DNA of 64,000 nucleotides from Gammaproteobacteria bacterium (ex Lamellibrachia satsuma). GTDB lineage: Bacteria; Pseudomonadota; Gammaproteobacteria; Chromatiales; Chromatiaceae. A model generated the notes under the pieces. The model was not told where the DNA came from. It made no database searches and saw only the letters and a list, made by a program, of their open reading frames with translations. A program made the position numbers and the translations under genes. The stretch lies in NCBI GenBank assembly GCA_019623805.1, contig CP053680.1, forward strand, positions 1,900,001 to 1,964,000, given 5' to 3'. Shown here one piece after another: positions 55,930-64,000 of the stretch (position 1 is the first letter of the stretch; each line of letters starts with the position of its first letter).

Positions 55930-56993
55930 TCCAGCCTCCAGGGATGGGGGAAAAACAGCCGCACCTGGTGCTCCCCCTCCACCTTGGACTCGCTCAGGCC
56001 CGCCTCTGTATCAAATAGCCCGGCCAGCCGTTGGCGGACATTTTCCAACGCCAGACGGTTGCCTTTGCGCTGGGAAGTGACCGTCGACTGCGGCAGGGTA
56101 TTACGGATACTGAGATTAACCCGTCGCCGCCGGTAACGACCAACGATGCGAACCACCCCCCCCTCGGCCGCAGGTTCGATCCCGTGATAGACCGCATTCT
56201 CCAGCAGAGGCTGTAGAATCAACGACGGCAGCATTGCACTTTCCGGCACCTCCTCCAGGTCCCACTCCACGCGCAAACGTTCACCGAGTCGTTGGCGTTC
56301 CACGTTCAGGTATTGGCGGGCCAACTCCAGCTCTCTGCCGAGGGAAGAGAGGCGACGCACATCTCCCAACGAGGCCCGGAACAGGTCAGCCAGATCCTCC
56401 ACCAGTTCCTCGGCCAGCCTGGGATTACTGCGGGTAAGGCTGGCAATGGTGTTCATACTGTTGAAGAGGAAATGGGGACGGATACGGGACTGCAGCGCCT
56501 GCAGCCGGGCGTCGTTCTCTGCCTCCACCTGCTGTCGCCAGAGATATTGCAGATAGAGATAACGCAGCACTACCACTCCGATGATGGCGCTGATGCCCAG
56601 ACTTTTGACCAGCAACTCCAGATGTCGCTCCGGCGACAGATCCTGACCGGAAAACAGCTGACTCAACTCGATAACCACCACCGTGGCGCAAAGCAGCAGA
56701 CCCCAGGCCAACAGCCCGGCCCACTGATTTCCCAGACCCGGCAACCGGCGTCGCAAAAGACAGAGCATCCCCGCCGTGGCCAAGGCGATCCACTGCAGCA
56801 GCAGAGAGTTGACGCTGAGAGTCTGCCAGAACAACGCCAGCGGGCGCTCGTCGGCCAGGGTGAGCACCATCGCCAACAGCTCTGTCGTCACCACCACGGC
56901 AAAGACCGCACGGATACTGCAAAAGCCGGGCAGAAAGATCTCCTGTCTGCCCCCATCGCCAATCTCCGTCCGTTCCTTTTCCGCCTGATGCAT
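55926..56993 (-). CDS. algZ: LytS-type sensor histidine kinase AlgZ/FimS
   Basis: A 355-aa membrane kinase with four or more predicted N-terminal helices, a His_kinase domain with RPHFLFNSMNTIASL (phospho-acceptor His174) and an atypical ATPase domain with PSLILQPLLENAVYHGI. The ATG at 56993 is chosen because it leaves 58 bases to the divergent argH gene and gives the usual family length. A longer frame would run into argH. It signals to AlgR. Confidence 0.9.
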   Translation of the reverse strand: MHQAEKERTEIGDGGRQEIFLPGFCSIRAVFAVVVTTELLAMVLTLADERPLALFWQTLSVNSLLLQWIALATAGMLCLLRRRLPGLGNQWAGLLAWGLLLCATVVVIELSQLFSGQDLSPERHLELLVKSLGISAIIGVVVLRYLYLQYLWRQQVEAENDARLQALQSRIRPHFLFNSMNTIASLTRSNPRLAEELVEDLADLFRASLGDVRRLSSLGRELELARQYLNVERQRLGERLRVEWDLEEVPESAMLPSLILQPLLENAVYHGIEPAAEGGVVRIVGRYRRRRVNLSIRNTLPQSTVTSQRKGNRLALENVRQRLAGLFDTEAGLSESKVEGEHQVRLFFPHPWRLE

Positions 56994-57051
56994 CTCTCGA
57001 TCGCCTGCTATAATCCGCGTTTTTCCGCTTTCATCTTCAGGATAGCCCTTC

Positions 57052-58446
57052 ATGAGCGAAAACAACGCGTCTGCGAAACTTTCATCCGCCCGCCTGAACG
57101 CGCCCACCGACGCCTTTGTGGAGGCCTTCACCGCCTCCGTCGAGTTTGACCAACGACTCTACCAGCATGACATCCAGGGCTCCATTGCCCATGCCACCAT
57201 GCTGGAGAAACAGGGCATACTCACTGCAACGGAGCGGGATGACATCATCCGCGGGCTGGACGCGATTGGCGAGTCTATCGTCCAGGGAAACTTCGAGTGG
57301 TCAATCGCCCAGGAGGATGTCCACATGAACCTGGAGGCCGCTCTGACCGAGAGCATCGGCGATGCCGGTAAAAAGCTGCACACCGGACGCTCCCGCAACG
57401 ACCAGGTAGCCACCGACATCCGCCTCTGGCTGCGCGACGAGATCGAAGTGGTCCGTGACGGCATTTTACGCCTGCAGCAGGCCCTGCTTGACCTCGCCGA
57501 GCGGGAGGCCGACACCATCCTGCCCGGTTTCACCCACCTGCAGACCGCCCAGCCGATCACCTTCGGCCACCACATGATGGCCTGGTTCGAGATGCTGGTA
57601 CGTGACCGGGAGCGTTTCGCCGACTGCAACCGGCGGCTCAACGTAATGCCCCTGGGGGCCGCTGCCCTGGCCGGTACCACCTACCCCATCGATCGCCACT
57701 ACACCGCCCAACTGCTCGGCTTCGACCGCCCCAGCGAGAACTCACTGGATTCGGTCTCGGACCGCGACTTCGCCATTGAATTCGCCGCCAACGCCAGCAT
57801 CCTGATGATGCACCTGTCGCGCTTCTCCGAGGAGTTGATCATCTGGTCCTCCGCCCAGTTCGGATTTATCGAACTCTCCGACAGCTTCTGCACCGGCTCA
57901 TCCATCATGCCGCAGAAGAAAAATCCTGACGTGCCGGAACTGATCCGCGGAAAAACAGGACGTATCTTTGGCCACCTGATCGGCCTGCTGACCCTGATGA
58001 AGGGCCAGCCACTGGCCTACAACAAGGACAATCAGGAAGACAAAGAGCCCCTGTTCGACACCATCGACAACCTGCAGGGATCACTCAAGGTCTTCGCCGA
58101 GATGATGCCCGGCGTTACCTGCCGCAAGGGGAATATGCGCAACGCGGCGATGAAGGGTTTTGCCACCGCCACCGACCTTGCGGACTACCTGGTTGGCAAA
58201 GACATGCCGTTCCGGGATGCCCACGATGTGGTGGGGCGCGCCGTCGCTTTTGGCGTGGCGGAGGGCCGGGACCTCTCAGCCATGAGCCTGGGAGAACTGC
58301 AGGGATTTTCCGAAACCATCGAGGCCGACGTCTTCGAAGTATTGACCCTGGAAGGTTCGGTAGCTGCCCGGGACCACATCGGCGGCACTGCCCCGGCCCA
58401 GGTCCGGGCAGCCATCGCCCGGGCAAGAACGCAGCTGCAAGTCTGA
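57052..58446 (+). CDS. argH: Argininosuccinate lyase
   Basis: This enzyme cleaves argininosuccinate to arginine and fumarate, the last step of arginine synthesis. The 464-aa protein has the fumarase-superfamily signature [12 protein letters not shown], with the catalytic Ser in the mobile loop. It also has [18 protein letters not shown] and [15 protein letters not shown]. It is divergent from algZ, sharing a 58-base promoter region; argH next to algZ also occurs in Pseudomonas. Confidence 0.97.
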   Translation: MSENNASAKLSSARLNAPTDAFVEAFTASVEFDQRLYQHDIQGSIAHATMLEKQGILTATERDDIIRGLDAIGESIVQGNFEWSIAQEDVHMNLEAALTESIGDAGKKLHTGRSRNDQVATDIRLWLRDEIEVVRDGILRLQQALLDLAEREADTILPGFTHLQTAQPITFGHHMMAWFEMLVRDRERFADCNRRLNVMPLGAAALAGTTYPIDRHYTAQLLGFDRPSENSLDSVSDRDFAIEFAANASILMMHLSRFSEELIIWSSAQFGFIELSDSFCTGSSIMPQKKNPDVPELIRGKTGRIFGHLIGLLTLMKGQPLAYNKDNQEDKEPLFDTIDNLQGSLKVFAEMMPGVTCRKGNMRNAAMKGFATATDLADYLVGKDMPFRDAHDVVGRAVAFGVAEGRDLSAMSLGELQGFSETIEADVFEVLTLEGSVAARDHIGGTAPAQVRAAIARARTQLQV

Positions 58447-58455
58447 TCGATCGCC

Positions 58456-58629
58456 ATGGATGAGGCGAGGCTCTTCCGTCACAAACTCCGCAACTCCCTG
58501 TGCCTGGCTCGCCTAGTATATCGGGGTGCCCTGCTCGCACTGTTTGCCGCGGCACTGATCATTTCCACCTTCGGCATCAGCACCGCCAGCGAGCCGGACC
58601 TCTATCGCCTGGTTGACGATCTGGCCTAG
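58456..58629 (+). CDS. Possible small membrane protein, 57 aa
   Basis: Ten bases after argH an ATG opens 57 codons. They encode a basic N-terminus (MDEARLFRHKLRNSL), one hydrophobic helix (GALLALFAAALIISTFGIS) and a short acidic tail. Base composition is like argH. No clear ribosome site is present and I recognise no family, so this could be chance or the remnant of a longer gene. A weak hairpin (GGGCTT/AAGCCC, 58636-58650) follows it. Confidence 0.35.
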   Translation: MDEARLFRHKLRNSLCLARLVYRGALLALFAAALIISTFGISTASEPDLYRLVDDLA

Positions 58630-59282
58630 CGGGTTGGGCTTGAAAAGCCCCAGTACTCTTTTACACCCCCTCCCCGCTGCTAACCCATCCTCCCACCGGG
58701 GAGCGCATCCAACGACTGGCACTAATCTGGGGAGGTTTACACAACGACCGATCAGACCGCGCTGGCATCGGAATGGGATGTGGTACTGAAGGTGGGTCAT
58801 GATCGAAGTTCCTGCGAACCTTCGCTGCATGAACATGACGAACAACCGGACGGGAAACCCTCAGAGAGAGCTATGTCTTAGAACCCTCACCCACCCGTAA
58901 AATCCGTTTCATTTGCAGAAAATCTGTATATCCATATCGCCGACTTACTTTTCAAAAAAGTCTACCTATTCGCCACACTTTTCTTTGGCGGGATCATCAC
59001 GCTACATGTAAATATGACCATGTGCCGCATATCCTTCCACCAATTCGACTCCGCCCTGATAACATAACCACCGGAATATTCGGGGCCTTCTTTCTCAGCC
59101 CCCCTCAAGGATAGATTTCTTCCGTCATTCCAATACAAACACAATTTTGAGCTACATCATCATCCTTTATCTAGAATCAGCTAAGCTGTTATTAAGGCGT
59201 GTTGACAGAGAATTCTGAACGCCTTCAGGCAGGAATATGAGGTAGCTGGAAAGAGGCTATCGCTTACTATTTGGAGCGGAAA
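58630..59282. other. Non-coding region before the AT-rich island
   Basis: About 650 bases hold no gene that I can support. After the weak hairpin at 58636-58650 there is a short open stretch with protein-like composition (about 58746-58880) but no start codon or ribosome site, possibly a decayed gene. The base composition changes from G+C-rich to A+T-rich near 58900. A TTGACA (59202-59207) could be a -35 box for the PEP-CTERM gene, but no matching -10 is clear. Confidence 0.45.
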
Positions 59283-59867
59283 ATGAAAAAGGTCATGTGC
59301 TTTATTCTCTTTTACTTGTTGTTTTTGGTCTCCCTCCAAGCAAGGACAATTACTCTCTCTCTTGAACCATACTCCCAGGAAATTCCCCTTGGCGAGTTTG
59401 CTTCTCTAGACATTGTCGCCTCTGGTATCCCTTCAGGGAATGCAATAGGTGACTTTGACTTGGACGTGTTATTTCACGCGCCTGGTTTACTCCTTACATC
59501 TTGGGAATTAGGGACGTTTCTTGGAGATCCCAATGACCCTTCTGAAACATTGGTGCATGTCGATAATTCCGTTACGGGAATCATCAGATTTTTTGAAGTA
59601 TCCTGGTTATTGCCATCCGACTTAATTGACCTGCAAAAAGATGAGCTAAGCCTCACGCTTGCCACATTAACTTTTAAAGGATTACAGCCAGGTGGGTACA
59701 ATAATCGTTTCGATAATGTTCTCCTTCATGATGCCTGGTTTGCTGAATATCAAGACCCTGTACTGAGGGTGGCTGGGATTTCGGTCCCTGAACCATCAAC
59801 GTTGTTCATCTTTTCTTCAAGCCTATTGGGTATGGTTTATTTTGGAAGAAAGTTAGATAACCGTTAG
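59283..59867 (+). CDS. PEP-CTERM sorting-domain exported protein
   Basis: A 194-aa protein with a signal peptide (MCFILFYLLFLVSLQA), a beta-rich body that resembles cohesin-like or adhesin folds (LEPYSQEIPLGEFASLDIVA, AIGDFDLDVLFHAPGLLL), and a C-terminal PEP-CTERM tail: VPEPSTL, a hydrophobic helix, then GRKLDNR. Such tails are processed by exosortase, none of which is in this window. The ATG at 59283 follows GGAGCGG; a TTG four codons upstream is less likely. The gene is A+T-richer than the neighbouring housekeeping genes and precedes the dockerin protein by about 50 bases. Confidence 0.88.
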   Translation: MKKVMCFILFYLLFLVSLQARTITLSLEPYSQEIPLGEFASLDIVASGIPSGNAIGDFDLDVLFHAPGLLLTSWELGTFLGDPNDPSETLVHVDNSVTGIIRFFEVSWLLPSDLIDLQKDELSLTLATLTFKGLQPGGYNNRFDNVLLHDAWFAEYQDPVLRVAGISVPEPSTLFIFSSSLLGMVYFGRKLDNR

Positions 59868-59920
59868 ACACTCGCATCTGACGCTATCGGGCCATTTTGG
59901 ATCAGGATGGAGGGTAGGTC

Positions 59921-62827
59921 ATGAATAGAAGCACTTTCTGTAAAGCAGTTCTGGCCAGAACTGTACTGGTAGCAATCGCGGCACTAATGCTTCACTCAGG
60001 ATTCGCCTATGGGAAATCGTGGGTGAATGTGGGTCCTACACCAATCAAGGACTACTTTGTCAGCTCTAGCGGCCGAGTAGCCGACATAGCAGTAGATCCT
60101 GACGATCCAATGCACTGGCTGATAGGAGCCGCATACGGCGGAATATGGGAAACCTATGACGCGGGCGCCGCTTGGGCGCCAAGAACCGATGATCAGATCA
60201 CATCCGCAATGGGCGCGATCGCATTTGCACCCGGTGATCCCAAAATCGTCTATGCCGGCACCGGAGAAGCTGCCGGCGCAGAGCTCGCATATGCGGGCAA
60301 GGGATTGATGAAGTCTGTTGATGGTGGCACTCATTGGGAAATGGTCAATGATAAGTTTGATCGCATGGCATCCAGCGACATAATCGTCGACCCATCGGAC
60401 CCCAATGTACTGCTAATCGCAACGACAATAGGAAAATCACCAGGGCTGGCCGGTGCCCCTATGAAATTAGTTGACACTGGAATTTACAGGTCAGTTAACG
60501 GTGGTCACGATTGGGTTCGTGTATTGGACGGAAGAGCAACCGATATAAAGGCGCATCCCGGCAACTTTACCGCTCAATATGCAGCTATTGGAAACTACGA
60601 AGGCGATCGGGCAGAAGACTTACCGAATGGGATCTATCGATCAACAGATGCAGGTGCCACTTGGGAAGAGGTTTCGGGTTCCAATGCGTGGGACTCGGAA
60701 CAAGATGGTGTCGGTCGTATTGAGTTGGCTATCGCTCCATCGAATCCTGACGTTGTTTATACACTGATGCAAAATTCAACAACAGGAAAAGGATTAGGCG
60801 TATGGAAAACAGAGAATGCCTGGGACGTTTCACCAACATGGAGAAAGCTTCCATTTACAGACAATGTGCTCTATGGCTCGATTTATTATAACGCGGTGAT
60901 CTCTGTAGACCCGGAAGATGAAAATATCCTTTATGTCGGCGGGGCAAATCTCTATAAATGGTTAGATAATCAAGGGACCGAGATCAGGATAGGGGGGTAT
61001 GGTGCTGGCATCCATCCTGATTTTCATTCCTTGGAGTGGACAAACAACAGCAGCAGCATGCGGCTTATTGCGGGAAACGATGGGGGGGTATATAGCACTG
61101 AAGACCGTGGGCTTACCTGGAATAGTCACAATGACACCCTCTCTATTACCCAGTTTTACTCCGGCACGGTTCATCCTACCAAACCGGGCTTGCTGCTTGG
61201 TGGAACCCAAGATAACGGGACTGTACTTAGAGAAACTGACGACAGGTGGAAACACATATTGTCGGGTGATGGTTATGACGCACTGATATCCCACCAAAAC
61301 CCGAATGAGCGTTGGGCATATTCAAGTCAAAATGGCCGTTTAGTCAGAACATTCGATGCAGGGGCAACAATATCTGATGCTGGGATCGATCCAAGATACG
61401 AAGGGAGAAAGAGGAGAGTGTCCCGTTATGAGATTTGTCCGCATGATGAAAATGTCGTACTGAGTGTAATTTTGAGTAAATCTGGCGAATACTGGACTGC
61501 TCGAGTATGGAGAACAGATAACTTTTTTGATGAAAACGTAACCAGGCCCACATGGTTGTGGAACAGATCTCCACTCATTGAGCATGAGGAAAACATAGGA
61601 ATGTTCATTAACGCGCTCGCTTTTGCACGTGCAGACAATACCTGTAATACCTATTCTTTCGCAACAACGACAGGGAAGGTATATGTCACGACAACTGGTG
61701 GCTCGTCAGTCGATTCATGGATTGACATTTCGCCTCTTCCTAGGTGTATCGCCTCTAACATGGCATTTCATCCTCGCAATTCAGATACGATTTACGTGAC
61801 CTGCTTTGAAAGGCTCATCAAAGGCACCGGAGTGCTATCCGGGACGGTAGCTTGGGAAGACATCACCCCTCCGGCGATTACCCAAGCGTTAACAGATGAC
61901 ATCGTCAGTACGGCACTTAACGGGATTCTGGTATCGTCTTATGGCCGAGAACTTCTCTATCTTGGTACCCACAAAGGTGTATGGACCAGCCCTGACGGTG
62001 GTGTGTCCTGGAGCTACCTTAACAGGGGCATGCCGAGTGTACCTGTTTATAAACTGAAGGAAAACGAGATCGGAAATGTTTATGCGTTCACTCATGGAAG
62101 GAGCGTGTATCGACTTGTAGCCCCGCGTGAACTCAGCTACCTGATTGGTGACAAGGATGATTTTCACCCTGGCGACCCCGCTGACATTCCGCCGCAGTCT
62201 GAACTTGCCCTGGCGCTAATATCATCACGATCCCCTGAGGATCAGGATGTTAATCTGGACGAGGGGGGGATCAACCGGCCTGTAGGGCTTACACACCAGT
62301 TCACAGTGCCTGCAAACGCTACAATCGTGAGTGCCAGTGTCGAGTTCAGCTTTCTGGCGGCGGCAGGGGCATACAATGATGGAATTCTATTCAGTCAGCC
62401 AGGATTCCCAATAATTCTTTTAGAGGATTTAATAGGCCAGGTTCCTCAGGCGCATGATACCTACTCAGCAACAATAGATTTCTCGCAGGTTCCTGTGCGT
62501 GAAGAGAACGATGTAGGTATTCAGGCGGTGAGATACCAGGACCTTAGAGCGGAACTCTCAGACGGCACATTTGATATGGTATTTATTGATGATGTAGCCT
62601 TGGATTATTCACAGTTTACCATTGGATATGCGCTCCCCCTTGAGGGGGATGTCAATGGGGACGGCTGCGTTGATCGAACTGATGCACGTCAATTGATGAA
62701 TGAAGTTCTCGGTCGATCATCCGTTGATGCAATCTACGATCTGAATGGTGACGGCAAATATAATATTGGAGATGTTAGGTATATGGTTAACTTGTTTACA
62801 AATAGTAGAGGGCAAGCCTGTAATTAA
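59921..62827 (+). CDS. Secreted beta-propeller (BNR/VPS10-like) protein with C-terminal dockerin
   Basis: A 968-aa protein with a signal peptide (about 1-31), then repeated Asp-box units of sialidase/sortilin-type propellers (SVDGGTHWEMV, SVNGGHDWVRV, STDAGATWEEV, SPDGGVSWSYL), a beta-sandwich region (about 760-890) and a type I dockerin at the C-terminus. The dockerin has two calcium-binding repeats, DVNGDGCVDRTDARQLMNEV and DLNGDGKYNIGDVRYMVNLF. GGAGGGT precedes the ATG. No catalytic site of a sialidase is evident. Dockerins are usual in cellulosome bacteria and scattered elsewhere; here the adjacent PEP-CTERM protein may be its partner, which is inference. Confidence 0.88.
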   Translation: MNRSTFCKAVLARTVLVAIAALMLHSGFAYGKSWVNVGPTPIKDYFVSSSGRVADIAVDPDDPMHWLIGAAYGGIWETYDAGAAWAPRTDDQITSAMGAIAFAPGDPKIVYAGTGEAAGAELAYAGKGLMKSVDGGTHWEMVNDKFDRMASSDIIVDPSDPNVLLIATTIGKSPGLAGAPMKLVDTGIYRSVNGGHDWVRVLDGRATDIKAHPGNFTAQYAAIGNYEGDRAEDLPNGIYRSTDAGATWEEVSGSNAWDSEQDGVGRIELAIAPSNPDVVYTLMQNSTTGKGLGVWKTENAWDVSPTWRKLPFTDNVLYGSIYYNAVISVDPEDENILYVGGANLYKWLDNQGTEIRIGGYGAGIHPDFHSLEWTNNSSSMRLIAGNDGGVYSTEDRGLTWNSHNDTLSITQFYSGTVHPTKPGLLLGGTQDNGTVLRETDDRWKHILSGDGYDALISHQNPNERWAYSSQNGRLVRTFDAGATISDAGIDPRYEGRKRRVSRYEICPHDENVVLSVILSKSGEYWTARVWRTDNFFDENVTRPTWLWNRSPLIEHEENIGMFINALAFARADNTCNTYSFATTTGKVYVTTTGGSSVDSWIDISPLPRCIASNMAFHPRNSDTIYVTCFERLIKGTGVLSGTVAWEDITPPAITQALTDDIVSTALNGILVSSYGRELLYLGTHKGVWTSPDGGVSWSYLNRGMPSVPVYKLKENEIGNVYAFTHGRSVYRLVAPRELSYLIGDKDDFHPGDPADIPPQSELALALISSRSPEDQDVNLDEGGINRPVGLTHQFTVPANATIVSASVEFSFLAAAGAYNDGILFSQPGFPIILLEDLIGQVPQAHDTYSATIDFSQVPVREENDVGIQAVRYQDLRAELSDGTFDMVFIDDVALDYSQFTIGYALPLEGDVNGDGCVDRTDARQLMNEVLGRSSVDAIYDLNGDGKYNIGDVRYMVNLFTNSRGQACN

Positions 62828-62888
62828 TTTCCAGCACCGGCAGTCAGGACAAGATCCGCCCTTTCCGCCGGGACTGCTTCTTTTTGCC

Positions 62889-62894
62889 TATAAT
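62889..62894 (+). promoter_or_regulatory. Candidate -10 box for the MazG-like gene
   Basis: A perfect TATAAT lies 42 bases before the ATG of the MazG-like gene. A convincing -35 box at standard spacing is not seen. Confidence 0.4.
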
Positions 62895-62935
62895 CTTGCA
62901 CTCTTACCCTCGTTTAACTGCCCTCCTTGCCTACC

Positions 62936-63298
62936 ATGCCAAAAGATTCCCTCGACAATCTGAACACCCGCCTCAAGATCTTCGCCCAGACCCGCAACTG
63001 GGAGCAGTTCCACGATCCTAAAAACCTGTCGATGGCGTTGATCGCGGAGTGCGCGGAACTGGTGGAGCATTTTCAGTGGCTGACGCCGGAGCAGAGCATG
63101 AATCTGCCGCCGGAGAAACACGACGAGGTGGCGCTGGAGATGGCCGACATCCTGATCTACCTGATCCGCTGTGCCGAGCGCCTCGATATCAACCTGGTCG
63201 ATGCTGCTTACCGCAAGATAGGGATCAATGAAGCGCGCTACCCCACCGATAAAGTCTACGGCGACGCCCGCCGGGCATCTGAATACGATAAAGATTAA
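62936..63298 (+). CDS. MazG-like nucleotide pyrophosphohydrolase
   Basis: A 120-aa all-alpha NTP pyrophosphatase of the MazG/RS21-C6 (dCTPase) group. The Mg-binding Glu/Asp pairs are visible in IAECAELVEHFQW and EVALEMADILIYLI, with a C-terminal basic segment KIGINEARYPTDKVYG. It hydrolyses nucleoside triphosphates, probably non-canonical or dCTP, to monophosphates and PPi. The ATG at 62936 is preferred over an upstream TTG. It stands alone after the AT-rich island, and G+C content returns to that of the chromosome. Confidence 0.88.
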   Translation: MPKDSLDNLNTRLKIFAQTRNWEQFHDPKNLSMALIAECAELVEHFQWLTPEQSMNLPPEKHDEVALEMADILIYLIRCAERLDINLVDAAYRKIGINEARYPTDKVYGDARRASEYDKD

Positions 63299-63420
63299 AG
63301 ATTCTTCTTCCCCTGCCGTTAAGGCTTTTGCGGGTTCCTCTCTCCATCCATCAGAGGAACAAACAAAGACCGGTCCGAAGAGAAATACATTGGGCCGCCA
63401 TCATTGAGTGGGGAATCAGA

Positions 63421-64000
63421 ATGACTGATGGAATCAGTTTCAACCAGGCGCTGTTGGAGGCCTGCCCGACAGGCGTTTTGGCAGTAGACCAGAATATTCG
63501 CATCCGCTGGATCAACCCAGCGCTTGAATCCATGTTGGATCTGTCCGCCAACGAGCTGGTAGGCAAGGATCAGCAAACACTCCCGGAAGGGCTGCACGCA
63601 CTATTCGAAACCACGGAGATCCTCCACCTCTCCGTCGACGGTACAGATGAACGCTGGCTGCGGCGGGATGTACGGGAGATCAATGATGGTGCACAGTCAC
63701 CACTCAAACTCCATTTCTACCAGGATATCAGCGGTCAGGTGACTGCGCAGATGGAACGCGAGGCGCTGCAGAAACAGGTGGAGGAGTTGACCATAACCGA
63801 CCCCTTGACCGGACTGGCGAACCAACGCGCAACCTTGCAGGCCCTGGCGGCGCAGGTAACGCGCAGCCGCCGCTATAACAATCCGCTAACCCTTGCCGTG
63901 GTCCGCATCAGCGATCCGGACGATCCATCCACCCTCCTGGATAGTGACAGGGTGATTGCAGTCGCCCAGTATCTGCGTGACCGGCTCCGATGGGCCGATA
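63421..64000 (+). CDS. PAS-GGDEF diguanylate cyclase-type protein (3' end outside window)
   Basis: An ATG at 63421 opens a frame that runs to the window edge (193 codons). Residues about 5-110 resemble a PAS sensor (ACPTGVLAVDQNIRIRWINP), followed by a short coiled linker and the start of a GGDEF domain (TDPLTGLANQRATLQAL, about 126-142). The GGDEF active-site loop lies beyond the window, so catalytic competence cannot be judged. It probably makes or responds to cyclic di-GMP. GGGGA precedes the start. Confidence 0.85.
   Translation, partial: MTDGISFNQALLEACPTGVLAVDQNIRIRWINPALESMLDLSANELVGKDQQTLPEGLHALFETTEILHLSVDGTDERWLRRDVREINDGAQSPLKLHFYQDISGQVTAQMEREALQKQVEELTITDPLTGLANQRATLQALAAQVTRSRRYNNPLTLAVVRISDPDDPSTLLDSDRVIAVAQYLRDRLRWAD

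Noticed and set aside
56994..57131. Upstream extension of the AlgZ frame
   Set aside because: It overlaps the divergent argH start, and the shorter form has the normal family length.
56292..57149. A 285-codon plus-strand frame opposite algZ running into argH
   Set aside because: It covers the algZ kinase domain on the other strand and overlaps the argH start in a different frame.
58746..58880. Protein-like open stretch after argH
   Set aside because: It has no start codon or ribosome site and is preceded by a stop; at most a gene remnant.

Overview
The window is a gene-dense piece of a gammaproteobacterial chromosome. Several syntenic blocks are typical of that class: def-fmt-rsmB-(DUF4390)-ntrYX-trkAH, dprA-smg-topA, algZR beside hemCDXY, and argH divergent from algZ. 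A pyrophosphate-dependent phosphofructokinase next to a proton-pumping pyrophosphatase, a flavocytochrome-c-like diheme cytochrome and a bacteriohemerythrin together suggest a sulfur-oxidising, autotrophic lineage (Chromatiales/Sedimenticola-like, including invertebrate symbionts). That placement is inference from gene content; no rRNA or tRNA gene was found.

Layout. 0-2.5 kb: end of a zinc-ribbon protein, then an adenylate kinase with a histone-H1-like lysine-repeat tail of about 290 residues. 2.5-7.3 kb: pyrophosphate energy block (unknown 115-aa protein, PPi-PFK, H+-PPase, soluble PPase). 7.3-9.6 kb: phosphodiesterase, moaC, hemerythrin, engB. 9.6-20 kb, leftward: trkH, trkA, ntrX, ntrY, DUF4390, rsmB, fmt, def, with a candidate structured RNA after trkH. 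20.3-25.4 kb, rightward: LysM protein, dprA, smg, topA. 26-31 kb: cobalamin riboswitch, BtuB-like receptor and BtuFCD ABC importer. 31-36 kb, leftward: periplasmic adaptor, RND pump and a coupled Cys-rich protein. 36-43.5 kb: ubiD, orphan ParA with an IS1182-like element inserted at its stop codon, a peptidoglycan-binding-type secreted protein, an SDR protein and a 2Fe-2S/FAD reductase. 43.7-46.7 kb, leftward: VWA lipoprotein, frameshifted ECF sigma factor, putative anti-sigma protein. 47-49.6 kb: small unknowns, dbpA, DUF1456. 49.8-57 kb, leftward: algZ, algR, cytochrome, then (after a MITE) hemC, hemD, hemX, hemY. 57-58.6 kb: argH. 59-62.8 kb: an AT-richer island with a PEP-CTERM protein and a dockerin-tailed beta-propeller protein. 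62.9-64 kb: MazG-like hydrolase and the start of a PAS-GGDEF protein.

How the genes work together. The PPi block can recycle PPi into glycolytic/Calvin flux or a proton gradient. The cobalamin block is a complete outer- and inner-membrane B12 import route under one riboswitch. TrkAH supplies K+ next to the NtrYX two-component system. The VWA/ECF/anti-sigma set looks like one cell-envelope signalling operon. The intergenic regions hold several families of short palindromic repeats and a MITE whose ends match the resident IS.

The observations most worth following are the Adk-H1-tail fusion, the MITE/IS pair, the candidate ncRNA after trkH, the heptamer repeat in front of trkH, the attenuator-like leader at 41.0 kb, the ECF sigma frameshift and the PEP-CTERM/dockerin island.
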